Shown here piece after piece: positions 25,106 through 33,098 of a stretch of 64,000 nucleotides of DNA. The notes beneath the pieces were generated by a model. That model saw only the letters and a list, made by a program, of their open reading frames with translations. It did not search any database and was not told the origin of the DNA. Source of the stretch: Luoshenia tenuis. Lineage in GTDB: Bacteria > Bacillota > Clostridia > Christensenellales > GCA-900066905. How positions within the stretch are numbered: the first letter of the stretch is position 1; every line of letters starts with the position of its first letter. A program made the translations under genes and the position numbers. Where the stretch lies: positions 434,001 to 498,000 of the forward strand of contig NZ_JACRSO010000002.1 in NCBI RefSeq assembly GCF_014384745.1, given 5' to 3'.

Positions 25106-25882
25106 ATGAACGAGCAGACAGGCAGCAATTTTGCCATCATGGAAGCTACAAATCTGGATTTTTATTACGGGCAGGTGCATGCGCTGAAAAACGTGAATCT
25201 GGCCATCCGCGCCCACGAGGTCACGGCGCTGATCGGGCCTTCGGGCTGCGGCAAATCCACCTTTTTAAAAACCCTCAACCGCATGAACGATCTGATCGAG
25301 GATGTGCGCATCCAGGGCAAGGTCACCTTTGAGGGCGAGGATATTTACGCCAAGGGCACGGACGTGGCCCTGCTGCGCAAGCGGGTGGGCATGGTGTTCC
25401 AAAAGCCCAACCCCTTCCCCATGTCGATTTACGACAATATCGCCTACGGCCCGCGCATCCACGGCATTAAGGATCGCAAGCGTCTGGACGCCATCGTGGA
25501 AAAGAGCCTGAAGGGCGCCGCCCTGTGGGACGAGGTGCACGACCGCCTGCGCAAAAACGCACTCTCCCTTTCCGGCGGGCAGCAGCAGCGCCTGTGCATC
25601 GCCCGCGTGCTGGCCGTGGAGCCCGAGGTGCTGCTGATGGATGAGCCCACCAGCGCCCTTGACCCCATCTCGACCCAGAAGATTGAGGATCTGATCGTCG
25701 AGCTCAAGGAGAAATACACCATCGTCATCGTGACCCATAACATGCAGCAGGCCGGCCGCATCAGCGATAAGACCGCGTTCTTCCTCAAGGGCGAGATCAT
25801 CGAGTCCGGCGAAACGGACGCGATCTTCCAGACCCCGCAGGATCAGCGCACCGAAGATTACATCACCGGCCGTTTTGGCTGA
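25106..25882 (+). CDS. pstB: Phosphate ABC transporter ATPase PstB
   Basis: Powers phosphate import by ATP hydrolysis on the cytoplasmic face of PstCA. The protein has 258 residues. Walker A is GPSGCGKSTFLKTLNRMNDL (the RMNDL extension is PstB-specific), the Q-loop is GMVFQKPNPFPMSIYDN, the signature is LSGGQQQRLCIARVL, Walker B is VLLMDEPTSALDP, and the switch histidine lies in IVIVTHNMQQA. It starts 12 bases after pstA behind AAGGAGG. Confidence 0.97.
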   Translation: MNEQTGSNFAIMEATNLDFYYGQVHALKNVNLAIRAHEVTALIGPSGCGKSTFLKTLNRMNDLIEDVRIQGKVTFEGEDIYAKGTDVALLRKRVGMVFQKPNPFPMSIYDNIAYGPRIHGIKDRKRLDAIVEKSLKGAALWDEVHDRLRKNALSLSGGQQQRLCIARVLAVEPEVLLMDEPTSALDPISTQKIEDLIVELKEKYTIVIVTHNMQQAGRISDKTAFFLKGEIIESGETDAIFQTPQDQRTEDYITGRFG

Positions 25883-25921
25883 TTTTTCAGCGATTTTGTA
25901 GAATAAAGAAGGAGTTTAACC

Positions 25922-26620
25922 ATGGTCCGTTTAACTTTAACCCATGATTTAGATCAACTCCACCAGGACTTGGTGGAAATGGCCACCCGCGCAGAAACCG
26001 CTATCGAGGAATCCATCCAGGCGCTAAACCGGCAGGATGCGGCGCTGGCTCGCTCCGTCATCGCCGGGGACGACGTGGTGGATGAATTGGAGCGCGCCAT
26101 CGAGCACCGGTGCCTGAACATTCTGGCCCGGCACCAGCCGCTGGCGCGGGATCTGCGCGCCGTCAGCGCCGCGCTTAAGGTCATCACCGATTTAGAGCGC
26201 ATCTCGGACGGGGCCACGGATATCGGCGAGATCGTGCTGCGCCTGGCCGGGCAGGCGTATATCAAGCCTCTGGTGGATATTCCCCGCATGGCGGAGCTGG
26301 CCACCTCCATGGTGCGGGATTCCATCTCCGCTTATATCCAAAAGGACCAGCACCTGGCCATGGCGGTCACCCTGCGGGACGACGAGATGGACGCCGCCTT
26401 TGAGCGAATCTTGATGGAACTGACCCACATGATGCGCGAGCATCCCGAGAGCGTGGCCCAGGCGGTGGATTTCCTGTTTATCGCCAAGTATTTGGAGCGC
26501 ATGGGCGACCATGCCACCAACATCGCCGAGTGGGTGATCTACCTGGTCACCGGCGTGCATCCCCAGGATAAGGAGCTGCACGAGGCCGCCCAGCAGGAGC
26601 TGCCCACCGGGGAACAATAA
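25922..26620 (+). CDS. phoU: Phosphate-signalling protein PhoU
   Basis: Links the Pst transporter to the PhoR kinase and damps signalling when phosphate is plentiful. The 232 residues form two homologous three-helix bundles, each with the metal-binding E/DxxxD pattern: ITDLERISDGATDIGEIVLR in the first half and KYLERMGDHATNIAEWVIYL in the second. It follows pstB by 39 bases and precedes the two-component genes, the classical order. Confidence 0.95.
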   Translation: MVRLTLTHDLDQLHQDLVEMATRAETAIEESIQALNRQDAALARSVIAGDDVVDELERAIEHRCLNILARHQPLARDLRAVSAALKVITDLERISDGATDIGEIVLRLAGQAYIKPLVDIPRMAELATSMVRDSISAYIQKDQHLAMAVTLRDDEMDAAFERILMELTHMMREHPESVAQAVDFLFIAKYLERMGDHATNIAEWVIYLVTGVHPQDKELHEAAQQELPTGEQ

Positions 26621-26643
26621 ACCGGGCTTAAAGGAGCGTTGCT

Positions 26644-27336
26644 ATGAAAGAATGGATCGCCGTGGTGGAAGATGAGGGCGCAATCGCCCGGCTTTTGCAG
26701 ATCAATCTGGAAGCGGCGGGTTACCAGGTCGCCGTTTTTCAAAGCGGCGAGGATTTTCTCCCCCGCCTCAAGGCGGATTGGCCGGATCTGCTGGTGCTGG
26801 ACTGGATGCTGCCGGGCATAGATGGCCTGACGGTCTGCCGCCGCGTCCGGGAGACGCCCGCCTGCAGCACGCTGCCCATATTGATGTTGACTGCAAAAAG
26901 CGAGGAGTTCGACCGGGTGCTGGGGCTGGAGATCGGCGCGGACGATTATATGACCAAGCCCTTTAGCCTGCGCGAGCTGCTGGCGCGAGTCAAGGCGCTG
27001 CTGCGCCGGGCGCATATGCAGCCCGCCTCGATGGATCAATGGCTGACATACGGGCTGCTCTCGGTCAACCTCTCCCAGCATCAGGCCTACTGCTCAGACG
27101 GGCGGCTGGACCTTTCCCCCAAGGAGTTTGACCTGCTGCGCCAGTTTTTAGAGCATCCCACCTGGGCCCAGTCCCGGGATCAGCTGCTGGAAAAGATCTG
27201 GGGGTTTGACTTTACAGGCGGCACCCGCACGGTAGATATGCATATCGCCAACCTGCGCAAAAAGATCGTGGAGGCCTGCGGGGAGGATTGCATCCAGACC
27301 GTGCGCGGGGTAGGTTACCGGCTGCGCGGCGAATAA
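26644..27336 (+). CDS. phoB: OmpR-family response regulator, PhoB/PhoP type
   Basis: Phosphate-responsive transcription factor. The 230 residues comprise a receiver domain with phospho-acceptor aspartate in DLLVLDWMLPGIDGL (about residue 53), the acidic pair in VEDEGA, conserved T (MLTAKSEEF) and K (DDYMTKPFSLREL). A winged-helix domain follows (LSPKEFDLLRQFLEHP; GGTRTVDMHIANLRKKI; VRGVGYRL). The PhoB assignment rests on its place between phoU and a PhoR-like kinase. Likely targets include the pst promoter. Confidence 0.92.
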   Translation: MKEWIAVVEDEGAIARLLQINLEAAGYQVAVFQSGEDFLPRLKADWPDLLVLDWMLPGIDGLTVCRRVRETPACSTLPILMLTAKSEEFDRVLGLEIGADDYMTKPFSLRELLARVKALLRRAHMQPASMDQWLTYGLLSVNLSQHQAYCSDGRLDLSPKEFDLLRQFLEHPTWAQSRDQLLEKIWGFDFTGGTRTVDMHIANLRKKIVEACGEDCIQTVRGVGYRLRGE

Positions 27337-27359
27337 CGGCGTAAAAAAGAGGGATCACC

Positions 27360-29114
27360 ATGCGCAAAAAACTGTTTATTATGACGATGGCCATCGTGCT
27401 CATCGTCACCTTATTTTCCGGGGTTTTCATTTCCTTAAGCGTGATGCGGCTGGACCGGGACGCCGCTGCCACCCGCATGAGCGATCAGGCGCGCCTGATC
27501 GCCTACGAGGCCGGCAGCCTTGACGCAGACGCCCTGCCCGAAAGGATCGAAAACTGGGCGGCCCAGCTCAACGCGGCGGACGGCAACCCGGATATCCCCT
27601 ATCGCATCACAGTCATCGACCGGACCGGCGCGGTGCTGGCCGATTCTGACGCGGTGGCCGGGGAGATGGAAAACCATTTGACCCGGCCCGAGGTGCAGCA
27701 GGCCCTGCAAAGCGGCCAGGGCGCCGACCTGCGCTTTAGCGAGACCGTGCGCCACACCTTTTTGTACGTGGCCACCGCCACGCCGGACGGTTCGCGCATC
27801 GTGCGCCTGGCGATCCTGATGGATGAGCTGCGCCGCACGGAAAACGCCATTCTGCTTTGGACGGCGCTCAGCTGCCTGCTGGGGCTGGTGGTAGCGGTGC
27901 TGCTGAGCATCCCTTTAGGCTCGCACTTTATCGCCCCCATCATCCGGCTGCGCAAGGCCACCCGCGCCATAGCCGACGGGGAATACGGCCACCGCGCCCC
28001 TGCAGAGGCGGACGAGATCGGCCTGCTGGCGCAGGATTTTAACGGGATGGCGGCGCAGCTGCAGCAGGTGATCGAGCACGAGCGGCTGCAAAACGCCCAG
28101 CTGGACTCGATCCTGCAAAGCACGCCCGCCGGCATCATCGCCATCGACCAGGCCGGCGGCATCTTGCTGATCAACCGGGAGGCGCAGCGCATCTTTTCTC
28201 TTCATCAGCTGCCGCCGCTCCACGCCCCGTTAAACGATTGGGTGCGCCGTCCCGAAGTGGCCCAGATGATGCACGAAACCCTCTCCCAGGGCCGCCCCGA
28301 TTCACAGGAGTATGAGATCGGCGAAAAGGCATTGGCGCTTTACACCGCCCCCATCTTTACCCAGGAAGGGGCCCCCGCCACCGGCGCCGTGCTGGTATGC
28401 GAGGATATTACCGCGCTCAAAAAGCTGGAGCAGATGCGCACGGAGTTCGTATCCAACGTTACCCACGAGCTCAAGACCCCGCTTACCTCCATCCGCGCAA
28501 CGATCGAGACCTTGCGCACTATCCGCCCCATGGACGAGCAGCTGCAAGAGGAGATGCTGGAGATCATGGACCTGCAAAGCGAGCGGCTGCAGGCATTGAT
28601 CGACGACCTGCTCTCCCTGGCCGAGATCGAGCACGACAAAGAGATCGGCGAGGAAACCTGCGACCTGGGCGAGCAGGCCAGCCAGGCCATCGCTCTGCTG
28701 CGCAGCCAGGCAGAGAGCCGCGCGGTTTCCCTCTCCCTCACCCTTGAAGGGCAGGCCATCGTGCAGGCCCCCTCCGGGCGCATCCGGCGGCTGGTGATCA
28801 ATCTGGTGGATAACGCCATCAAGTATAACCGGGAGGGCGGCGCCGTGCACGTGCAGGTCGCCGTGCTGGGCGGCCGTGCGCGCCTTACGGTCAGCGATAC
28901 GGGCATCGGCATCGCCCCCGAACATCAGAGCCGCATTTTCGAGCGGTTCTACCGGGTGGATAAGGGCCGCTCCCGCGAGATGGGCGGCACCGGTCTGGGC
29001 CTTTCCATCGTCAAGCATCTGGTATCGCTCTACGGCGGGGATATTTACTTTAACAGCGTTCAGGGCGAGGGGACGACCTTTACCGTGGAATTGCCGCTGG
29101 CCGGCAACCGGTAA
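27360..29114 (+). CDS. phoR: Phosphate sensor histidine kinase, PhoR type
   Basis: Membrane kinase partner of the preceding regulator, 584 residues. TM1 is LFIMTMAIVLIVTLFSGVFI near the N-terminus. An extracytoplasmic domain of about 130 residues precedes TM2 (LLWTALSCLLGLVVAVLLSI). HAMP, a PAS domain, HisKA (FVSNVTHELKTPLTSIRATI, phosphorylated His) and HATPase_c (NLVDNAIKYN, DTGIGIAPEHQSRIFERFYR, GGTGLGLSIVKHL) follow. It is the last gene of the pst cluster, 23 bases after phoB, and ends before a strong terminator. Confidence 0.93.
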   Translation: MRKKLFIMTMAIVLIVTLFSGVFISLSVMRLDRDAAATRMSDQARLIAYEAGSLDADALPERIENWAAQLNAADGNPDIPYRITVIDRTGAVLADSDAVAGEMENHLTRPEVQQALQSGQGADLRFSETVRHTFLYVATATPDGSRIVRLAILMDELRRTENAILLWTALSCLLGLVVAVLLSIPLGSHFIAPIIRLRKATRAIADGEYGHRAPAEADEIGLLAQDFNGMAAQLQQVIEHERLQNAQLDSILQSTPAGIIAIDQAGGILLINREAQRIFSLHQLPPLHAPLNDWVRRPEVAQMMHETLSQGRPDSQEYEIGEKALALYTAPIFTQEGAPATGAVLVCEDITALKKLEQMRTEFVSNVTHELKTPLTSIRATIETLRTIRPMDEQLQEEMLEIMDLQSERLQALIDDLLSLAEIEHDKEIGEETCDLGEQASQAIALLRSQAESRAVSLSLTLEGQAIVQAPSGRIRRLVINLVDNAIKYNREGGAVHVQVAVLGGRARLTVSDTGIGIAPEHQSRIFERFYRVDKGRSREMGGTGLGLSIVKHLVSLYGGDIYFNSVQGEGTTFTVELPLAGNR

Positions 29115-29142
29115 GCGCACTGCAATCTGTTTGAAGCCGAGC

Positions 29143-29175
29143 AAAAGGCCGGGCGATTTGATCGCCCGGCCTTTT
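29143..29175. terminator. Bidirectional terminator after phoR
   Basis: AAAAGGCCGGGCGAT and its complement form a 15-bp stem with a three-base loop, T-rich on the plus strand and TTTT on the minus strand. It lies between the convergent phoR and CoA-disulfide reductase genes. Confidence 0.88.
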
Positions 29176-29186
29176 GATGATGCCGT

Positions 29187-30869
29187 TTACTTCGGGTCGT
29201 AACAGCCGTGATCCTTGGCCCGGTGGTCGTTCATCACGCTATCGTACAGACGCCAGCCGCCCGAGAGATTATAGCAGTCATACCCCATCCCGGCCAGCAT
29301 CCGGCAGGCGATATAGCTGCGCAGGCCGCTGTGGCAGTGTACGTATACGGGTTTCGCCGTATCCAGCTCCCCTTGCGCCCGCTCCCGCAGCTCATCCACC
29401 GGGATGTGCATAAACCCTTCAATAAAGCCGCGCTTGCGCTCAGAGGCCGTGCGCACGTCCAACAGCTGCACGCTGCCATCCCGCGGCAGATCCGCCACAT
29501 CGTGCCAGAAGAAGTTTTTCACTTTGCCACTTAGGGTATTCTCGATCACATAGCCCACAAAGTTCACCGGGTCCTTGGCCGAGCCAAAGGGCGGGGCGTA
29601 GCAAAGCTCCAGCTCCGTCAAGTCATAGGCCGTCATCCCCGCGCGGATAGCGGTGGCCAGCACGTCGCACCGCTTATCCACCCCGTCAAAGCCCACGATC
29701 TGCGCGCCCAGGATGCGCCCGGTGCCCTTTTCGTACAGGGTCTTGATGCTCATGCCGTGCCCGCCGGGATAATAAGCGGCATGGGAGGCCGAAAAGGTAT
29801 AGACCTTGTCGTAATTTAACCCCGCGGCCCGGGCCGATCTCTCGTTGACCCCGGTCATGGCCACGGTCATATCAAATAATTTGAGTACCGAGGAGCCTTG
29901 GGTGCCCTTGTAACGGCTCTCCAGCCCGCAGATATTGTCCGCGGCGATGCGGCCCTGCTTGTTGGCCGGGCCGGCCAGGGGCACGTAGCCCTTTTCCCTG
30001 GTGACGAAGTTGACGATCTCGATGGCGTCGCCCACGGCGTAAATATCCTCTATGCTGGTGCGCATCCGGTCGTCCACCAAGATAGCGCCCCGGGCATTGC
30101 AGGCCAGGCCCGCTTCCTTCGCCAGCGCCGTATCCGGCCGCACCCCCACAGAGAGGATGACCAGCTCCGCCTCCACGCTGCCGCCGGTAAGGGCTACCTC
30201 AAGGCCGCCCTGCGCTTTGGGTGCAATCCCCTCCACGCCCGCGCCCAGGATCAGGTTCAGGCCTTTTTTACGGGCGTAGGTGTGCACATCGCAGGCCATA
30301 TCGTAATCCAATGGGGCGATCACGTGGTCCGCCATCTCCGCAACCGTTACCTGCAGCCCCAGCGCCATCAAGTTCTCGGCCAATTCCAGGCCGATGTAGC
30401 CCGCGCCCACGATGCAGGCGGTCTTGGGCTGATGCTTCTCCACATAATTTTTGATCTTTTCGGTGTCCGGGATGTTGCGCAGCGTAAACACGCCCTCAAG
30501 ATCCGTACCCGGGATGGGCGGCACCGCCGGCGCCGCGCCCGGCGAGAGGATGAGCTTATCATACGCTTCCTCATATTCCCCCTGGGCGGTGCGCACGCTT
30601 ACCTTTTTCTGCTCCGGGTGGACGGCGGTCACCTCGCTGTTTACCCGCACATCCACGTTAAAACGGGCCTTAAAGCTGGCGGGGGTCTGCAGCGTCAAAT
30701 CGCCCTTTTCCGCGATCTCCCCGCCGATATAGTAGGGCAGGCCGCAGTTGGCAAAGGATACATACTCTCCCCGTTCAAATACGATGATCTGCGCCTTTTC
30801 ATCCAGCCTGCGCAGCCGCGCGGCAGCGGAAGCCCCGCCGGCCACACCGCCTACGATCAATACTTTCAT
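29187..30869 (-). CDS. FAD-dependent CoA-disulfide reductase fused to a rhodanese domain
   Basis: Thiol/disulfide flavoenzyme of 560 residues. The start at 30869 has AAGGAG upstream; longer reading of the frame would run into the next gene region. FAD motif: MKVLIVGGVAGGASAAARLR. The single redox cysteine is in SFANCGLPYYIGG (about residue 43), the CoA-disulfide reductase/Npsr class. NAD motif: ACIVGAGYIGLELAEN. Second FAD motif: DIYAVGDAIE. After the dimerisation domain, residues from about 460 form a rhodanese with active cysteine in VHCHSGLRSYIA. This fusion is known to reduce CoA or persulfide substrates. It probably serves oxidative or sulfur stress. Confidence 0.94.
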   Translation of the reverse strand: MKVLIVGGVAGGASAAARLRRLDEKAQIIVFERGEYVSFANCGLPYYIGGEIAEKGDLTLQTPASFKARFNVDVRVNSEVTAVHPEQKKVSVRTAQGEYEEAYDKLILSPGAAPAVPPIPGTDLEGVFTLRNIPDTEKIKNYVEKHQPKTACIVGAGYIGLELAENLMALGLQVTVAEMADHVIAPLDYDMACDVHTYARKKGLNLILGAGVEGIAPKAQGGLEVALTGGSVEAELVILSVGVRPDTALAKEAGLACNARGAILVDDRMRTSIEDIYAVGDAIEIVNFVTREKGYVPLAGPANKQGRIAADNICGLESRYKGTQGSSVLKLFDMTVAMTGVNERSARAAGLNYDKVYTFSASHAAYYPGGHGMSIKTLYEKGTGRILGAQIVGFDGVDKRCDVLATAIRAGMTAYDLTELELCYAPPFGSAKDPVNFVGYVIENTLSGKVKNFFWHDVADLPRDGSVQLLDVRTASERKRGFIEGFMHIPVDELRERAQGELDTAKPVYVHCHSGLRSYIACRMLAGMGYDCYNLSGGWRLYDSVMNDHRAKDHGCYDPK

Positions 30870-30915
30870 CACATGACTCTCCTTCCTATTCTTAAGCGGA
30901 AAACCGCTGTTTAGC

Positions 30916-32124
30916 TCACAGTTGGGGCGCGCGCCAGGTATAGTGCAGCGCGGGCGATAAAGGATCCTCCCCCGGCGCCACGGTCTTGTAGGCCGCATTG
31001 ATCCCCTTATCAAAAAAGGTATTGTCAAAAAAGTCCAGCATCACGCCCGCATCCTGCGCGGTAAAGCCGTGCCCGCCCTCCCGGTAGTGGATGGCGTTTT
31101 TACCGCCCGCACCCAAAAAGCGGTAGACCTCTTCCGCCGCGCGCCAGGTGACATACGTGCCGTAGGGGTTAGCGTAAATATCGTCTAGCGCCTCAGTGGT
31201 GATGGTGGGCCGGGGCGCCACCAGCGCCCGGGCGATATGCAGGTCAAAGGGCAGGTAGTCCTCCCGGCCCAGGCCGCGCGTCCCCTGCTGGTCGCCATAG
31301 GCTGCGCCCAGCTCCTCCAGGAACCAGAACCAGAATTTCGACGGACGGATCATATCCCCCAGGCTCTCGTATAACCCCGTCCCTTCGCCCATGCGCCCGC
31401 CCATAAAGCGGAAGCATCCGCCGCCTCCGCAGCCCGAGGCGCTGATGGCGCAGATGGCAAAGCGCTCGTCATTGGCCGCGGCGCACAGCGCCACCTTGCC
31501 CGCCCGGGAGCAGCCCGTGGTCACCAGCTTTTGCGCGTCCACATAATCGGTGGTGCAAAGGTAATCCGCCACCCGGCTCTGCCCCCAGGCCCACATGGCG
31601 ATGGCCTTCCAGGTGTAGCCCGGATAGGCTTTTGCCAGCGGGCAGGCGGCAAACGCCTCCTTCGTGATGGCCCGGTTTTCCATGCCGCTGTCCGGCGCCA
31701 GGTCAAAACAACTGTACTCGGCCAGTACATAGCCCCTGGCAACGGCCTTCTCCTCGTCGGGAAAGGGCGTCTGCCGGTCAAACGCCGTGCGGATAATGGC
31801 TGGAAAACGCCCCGGCCGGTTGGGCCGCAGGATCTTGGCCTGCAGCGCGACCTCCCCTTGCGGGCCGCAGGTGATGCGCACCGTCTGCCGCAGGGCCGCG
31901 CCGCCAAAAGTCGCCTGCATTTCCACGACCTCGCCCTTCGTATTGCCCGGCGGCGGCGGTATGGTTCCATAGAGCATATCCTGCAGCATCTTTTTCCAGT
32001 ATGCCCGCTGGGCCGGCCACTCCTCCGGCCGGTTCAGGCGGGTGCCGTCTGGCCGGATAAAGGGATCCGGCAGCTGCGCGCAGGGCGCTTTTAGCGCATA
32101 TTGCGCCATCCATCTTTCTTTCAT
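30916..32124 (-). CDS. CE15-like (glucuronoyl-esterase-related) hydrolase
   Basis: Alpha/beta-hydrolase of 402 residues with the CE15 nucleophile block VTTGCSRAGKVALCAAAND (serine near residue 206) and a late histidine in YREGGHGFTAQD. An acidic residue in PRPTITTEALDD could complete the triad. CE15 enzymes split ester bonds between glucuronic acid in xylan and lignin. This copy has no signal peptide, so it may act on imported oligosaccharides or on another ester. The second of two close ATGs is chosen because GGAGGGGG lies seven bases before it. Its own promoter is visible upstream. Confidence 0.78.
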   Translation of the reverse strand: MKERWMAQYALKAPCAQLPDPFIRPDGTRLNRPEEWPAQRAYWKKMLQDMLYGTIPPPPGNTKGEVVEMQATFGGAALRQTVRITCGPQGEVALQAKILRPNRPGRFPAIIRTAFDRQTPFPDEEKAVARGYVLAEYSCFDLAPDSGMENRAITKEAFAACPLAKAYPGYTWKAIAMWAWGQSRVADYLCTTDYVDAQKLVTTGCSRAGKVALCAAANDERFAICAISASGCGGGGCFRFMGGRMGEGTGLYESLGDMIRPSKFWFWFLEELGAAYGDQQGTRGLGREDYLPFDLHIARALVAPRPTITTEALDDIYANPYGTYVTWRAAEEVYRFLGAGGKNAIHYREGGHGFTAQDAGVMLDFFDNTFFDKGINAAYKTVAPGEDPLSPALHYTWRAPQL

Positions 32125-32198
32125 CCTCATTCCCCCTCCGTTTATCCTGCTGGGCTTATATGGCCCTGGCAAAGGGCCGGCCCTAATCTGTTACTAAG

Positions 32199-32226
32199 AT
32201 TATAACACTTTTTGCCGATTATGCAA
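32199..32226 (-). promoter_or_regulatory. Promoter of the CE15-like gene
   Basis: On the minus strand TTGCAT, a 16-base spacer and a perfect TATAAT lie 75 bases upstream of the start codon. Confidence 0.65.
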
Positions 32227-32351
32227 TCGTCCTTTCAAATTGCAAAGACATAATTTCCCAATTAATATGGCGCCAGCGTGGCGCTGCCTTATGGCGTTCA
32301 AATTCACCTGCGACACCGTTAGATTCTTTCTGCATGAATACGATATGCATC

Positions 32352-32381
32352 TTGCTTTTCCCCCTAATCCTTGGATATAAT
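32352..32381 (+). promoter_or_regulatory. Promoter of the second two-component operon
   Basis: TTGCTT, an 18-base spacer and TATAAT lie 24 bases upstream of the response-regulator start codon. Confidence 0.7.
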
Positions 32382-32405
32382 GAAACGGAAAGGTTTGGTG
32401 ATAAC

Positions 32406-33098
32406 ATGAGTCAGAATCCACTCATCCTGATCTGTGACGATGATCCCGTGGTACATGAATCCCTGGGTATCTACATGGATGCAGAAGGGTATTCGCATAT
32501 TTCTGCCTACGACGGCGAGGAAGGCCTGCGCATGGTACACGAGGAGCATCCGGACCTGATGGTTTTGGATCTGATGATGCCCAAGCGCAGCGGTATTGAC
32601 GTTTGCCGCGAGATCCGCACCTCCAGCCAGCTGCCCATCATTATGTTGACGGCGCGCAGCGAGGAGGTCGACCGAATCCTGGGGCTGGAACTGGGCGCGG
32701 ATGATTACATCGTCAAGCCCTTTAGCCCCCGCGAGGTATTGGCCCGCATCAAAGCAGTGCTGCGGCGCATCGGCGAAAATGGCAAGCGTGCCGCCACTGA
32801 GATATTGACCTTTGGCCCGCTGGAGATCAACTTGCAGCAGTATCAGATCAAGCTGAACGATCAGGTCATCCCCAGCACGCCCAAAGAGGTGGAGATCCTC
32901 CATCTGCTGGCCTCGCAGCCCGGGCGGGTGTTCTCGCGCGAGCAGATCCTCTCCCAGGTTTGGGGGTACGATTACTTCGGCGATACCCGCACGGTGGATA
33001 CCCATATCAAGCGCATCCGCCAAAAGCTGCCCCAGAACAACGTCTTTAGCATTTTGACGGTGTACGGCGTGGGCTATAAATTTGAGGTTCTCGCATGA
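32406..33098 (+). CDS. OmpR-family response regulator
   Basis: Two-component transcription factor of 230 residues. Receiver: LICDDDPVVHESLGIYMDAE with the acidic pair, phospho-acceptor Asp in DLMVLDLMMPKRSGIDVC, T in MLTARSEEVDR and K in DDYIVKPFSPREV. Winged helix: PKEVEILHLLASQPGRVFSR and DTRTVDTHIKRIRQKL. The ATG at 32406 fits the promoter position; the ribosome site is weak (GGAAAGG about 12 bases away). It overlaps the kinase gene by four bases. The signal is unknown. Confidence 0.92.
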   Translation: MSQNPLILICDDDPVVHESLGIYMDAEGYSHISAYDGEEGLRMVHEEHPDLMVLDLMMPKRSGIDVCREIRTSSQLPIIMLTARSEEVDRILGLELGADDYIVKPFSPREVLARIKAVLRRIGENGKRAATEILTFGPLEINLQQYQIKLNDQVIPSTPKEVEILHLLASQPGRVFSREQILSQVWGYDYFGDTRTVDTHIKRIRQKLPQNNVFSILTVYGVGYKFEVLA

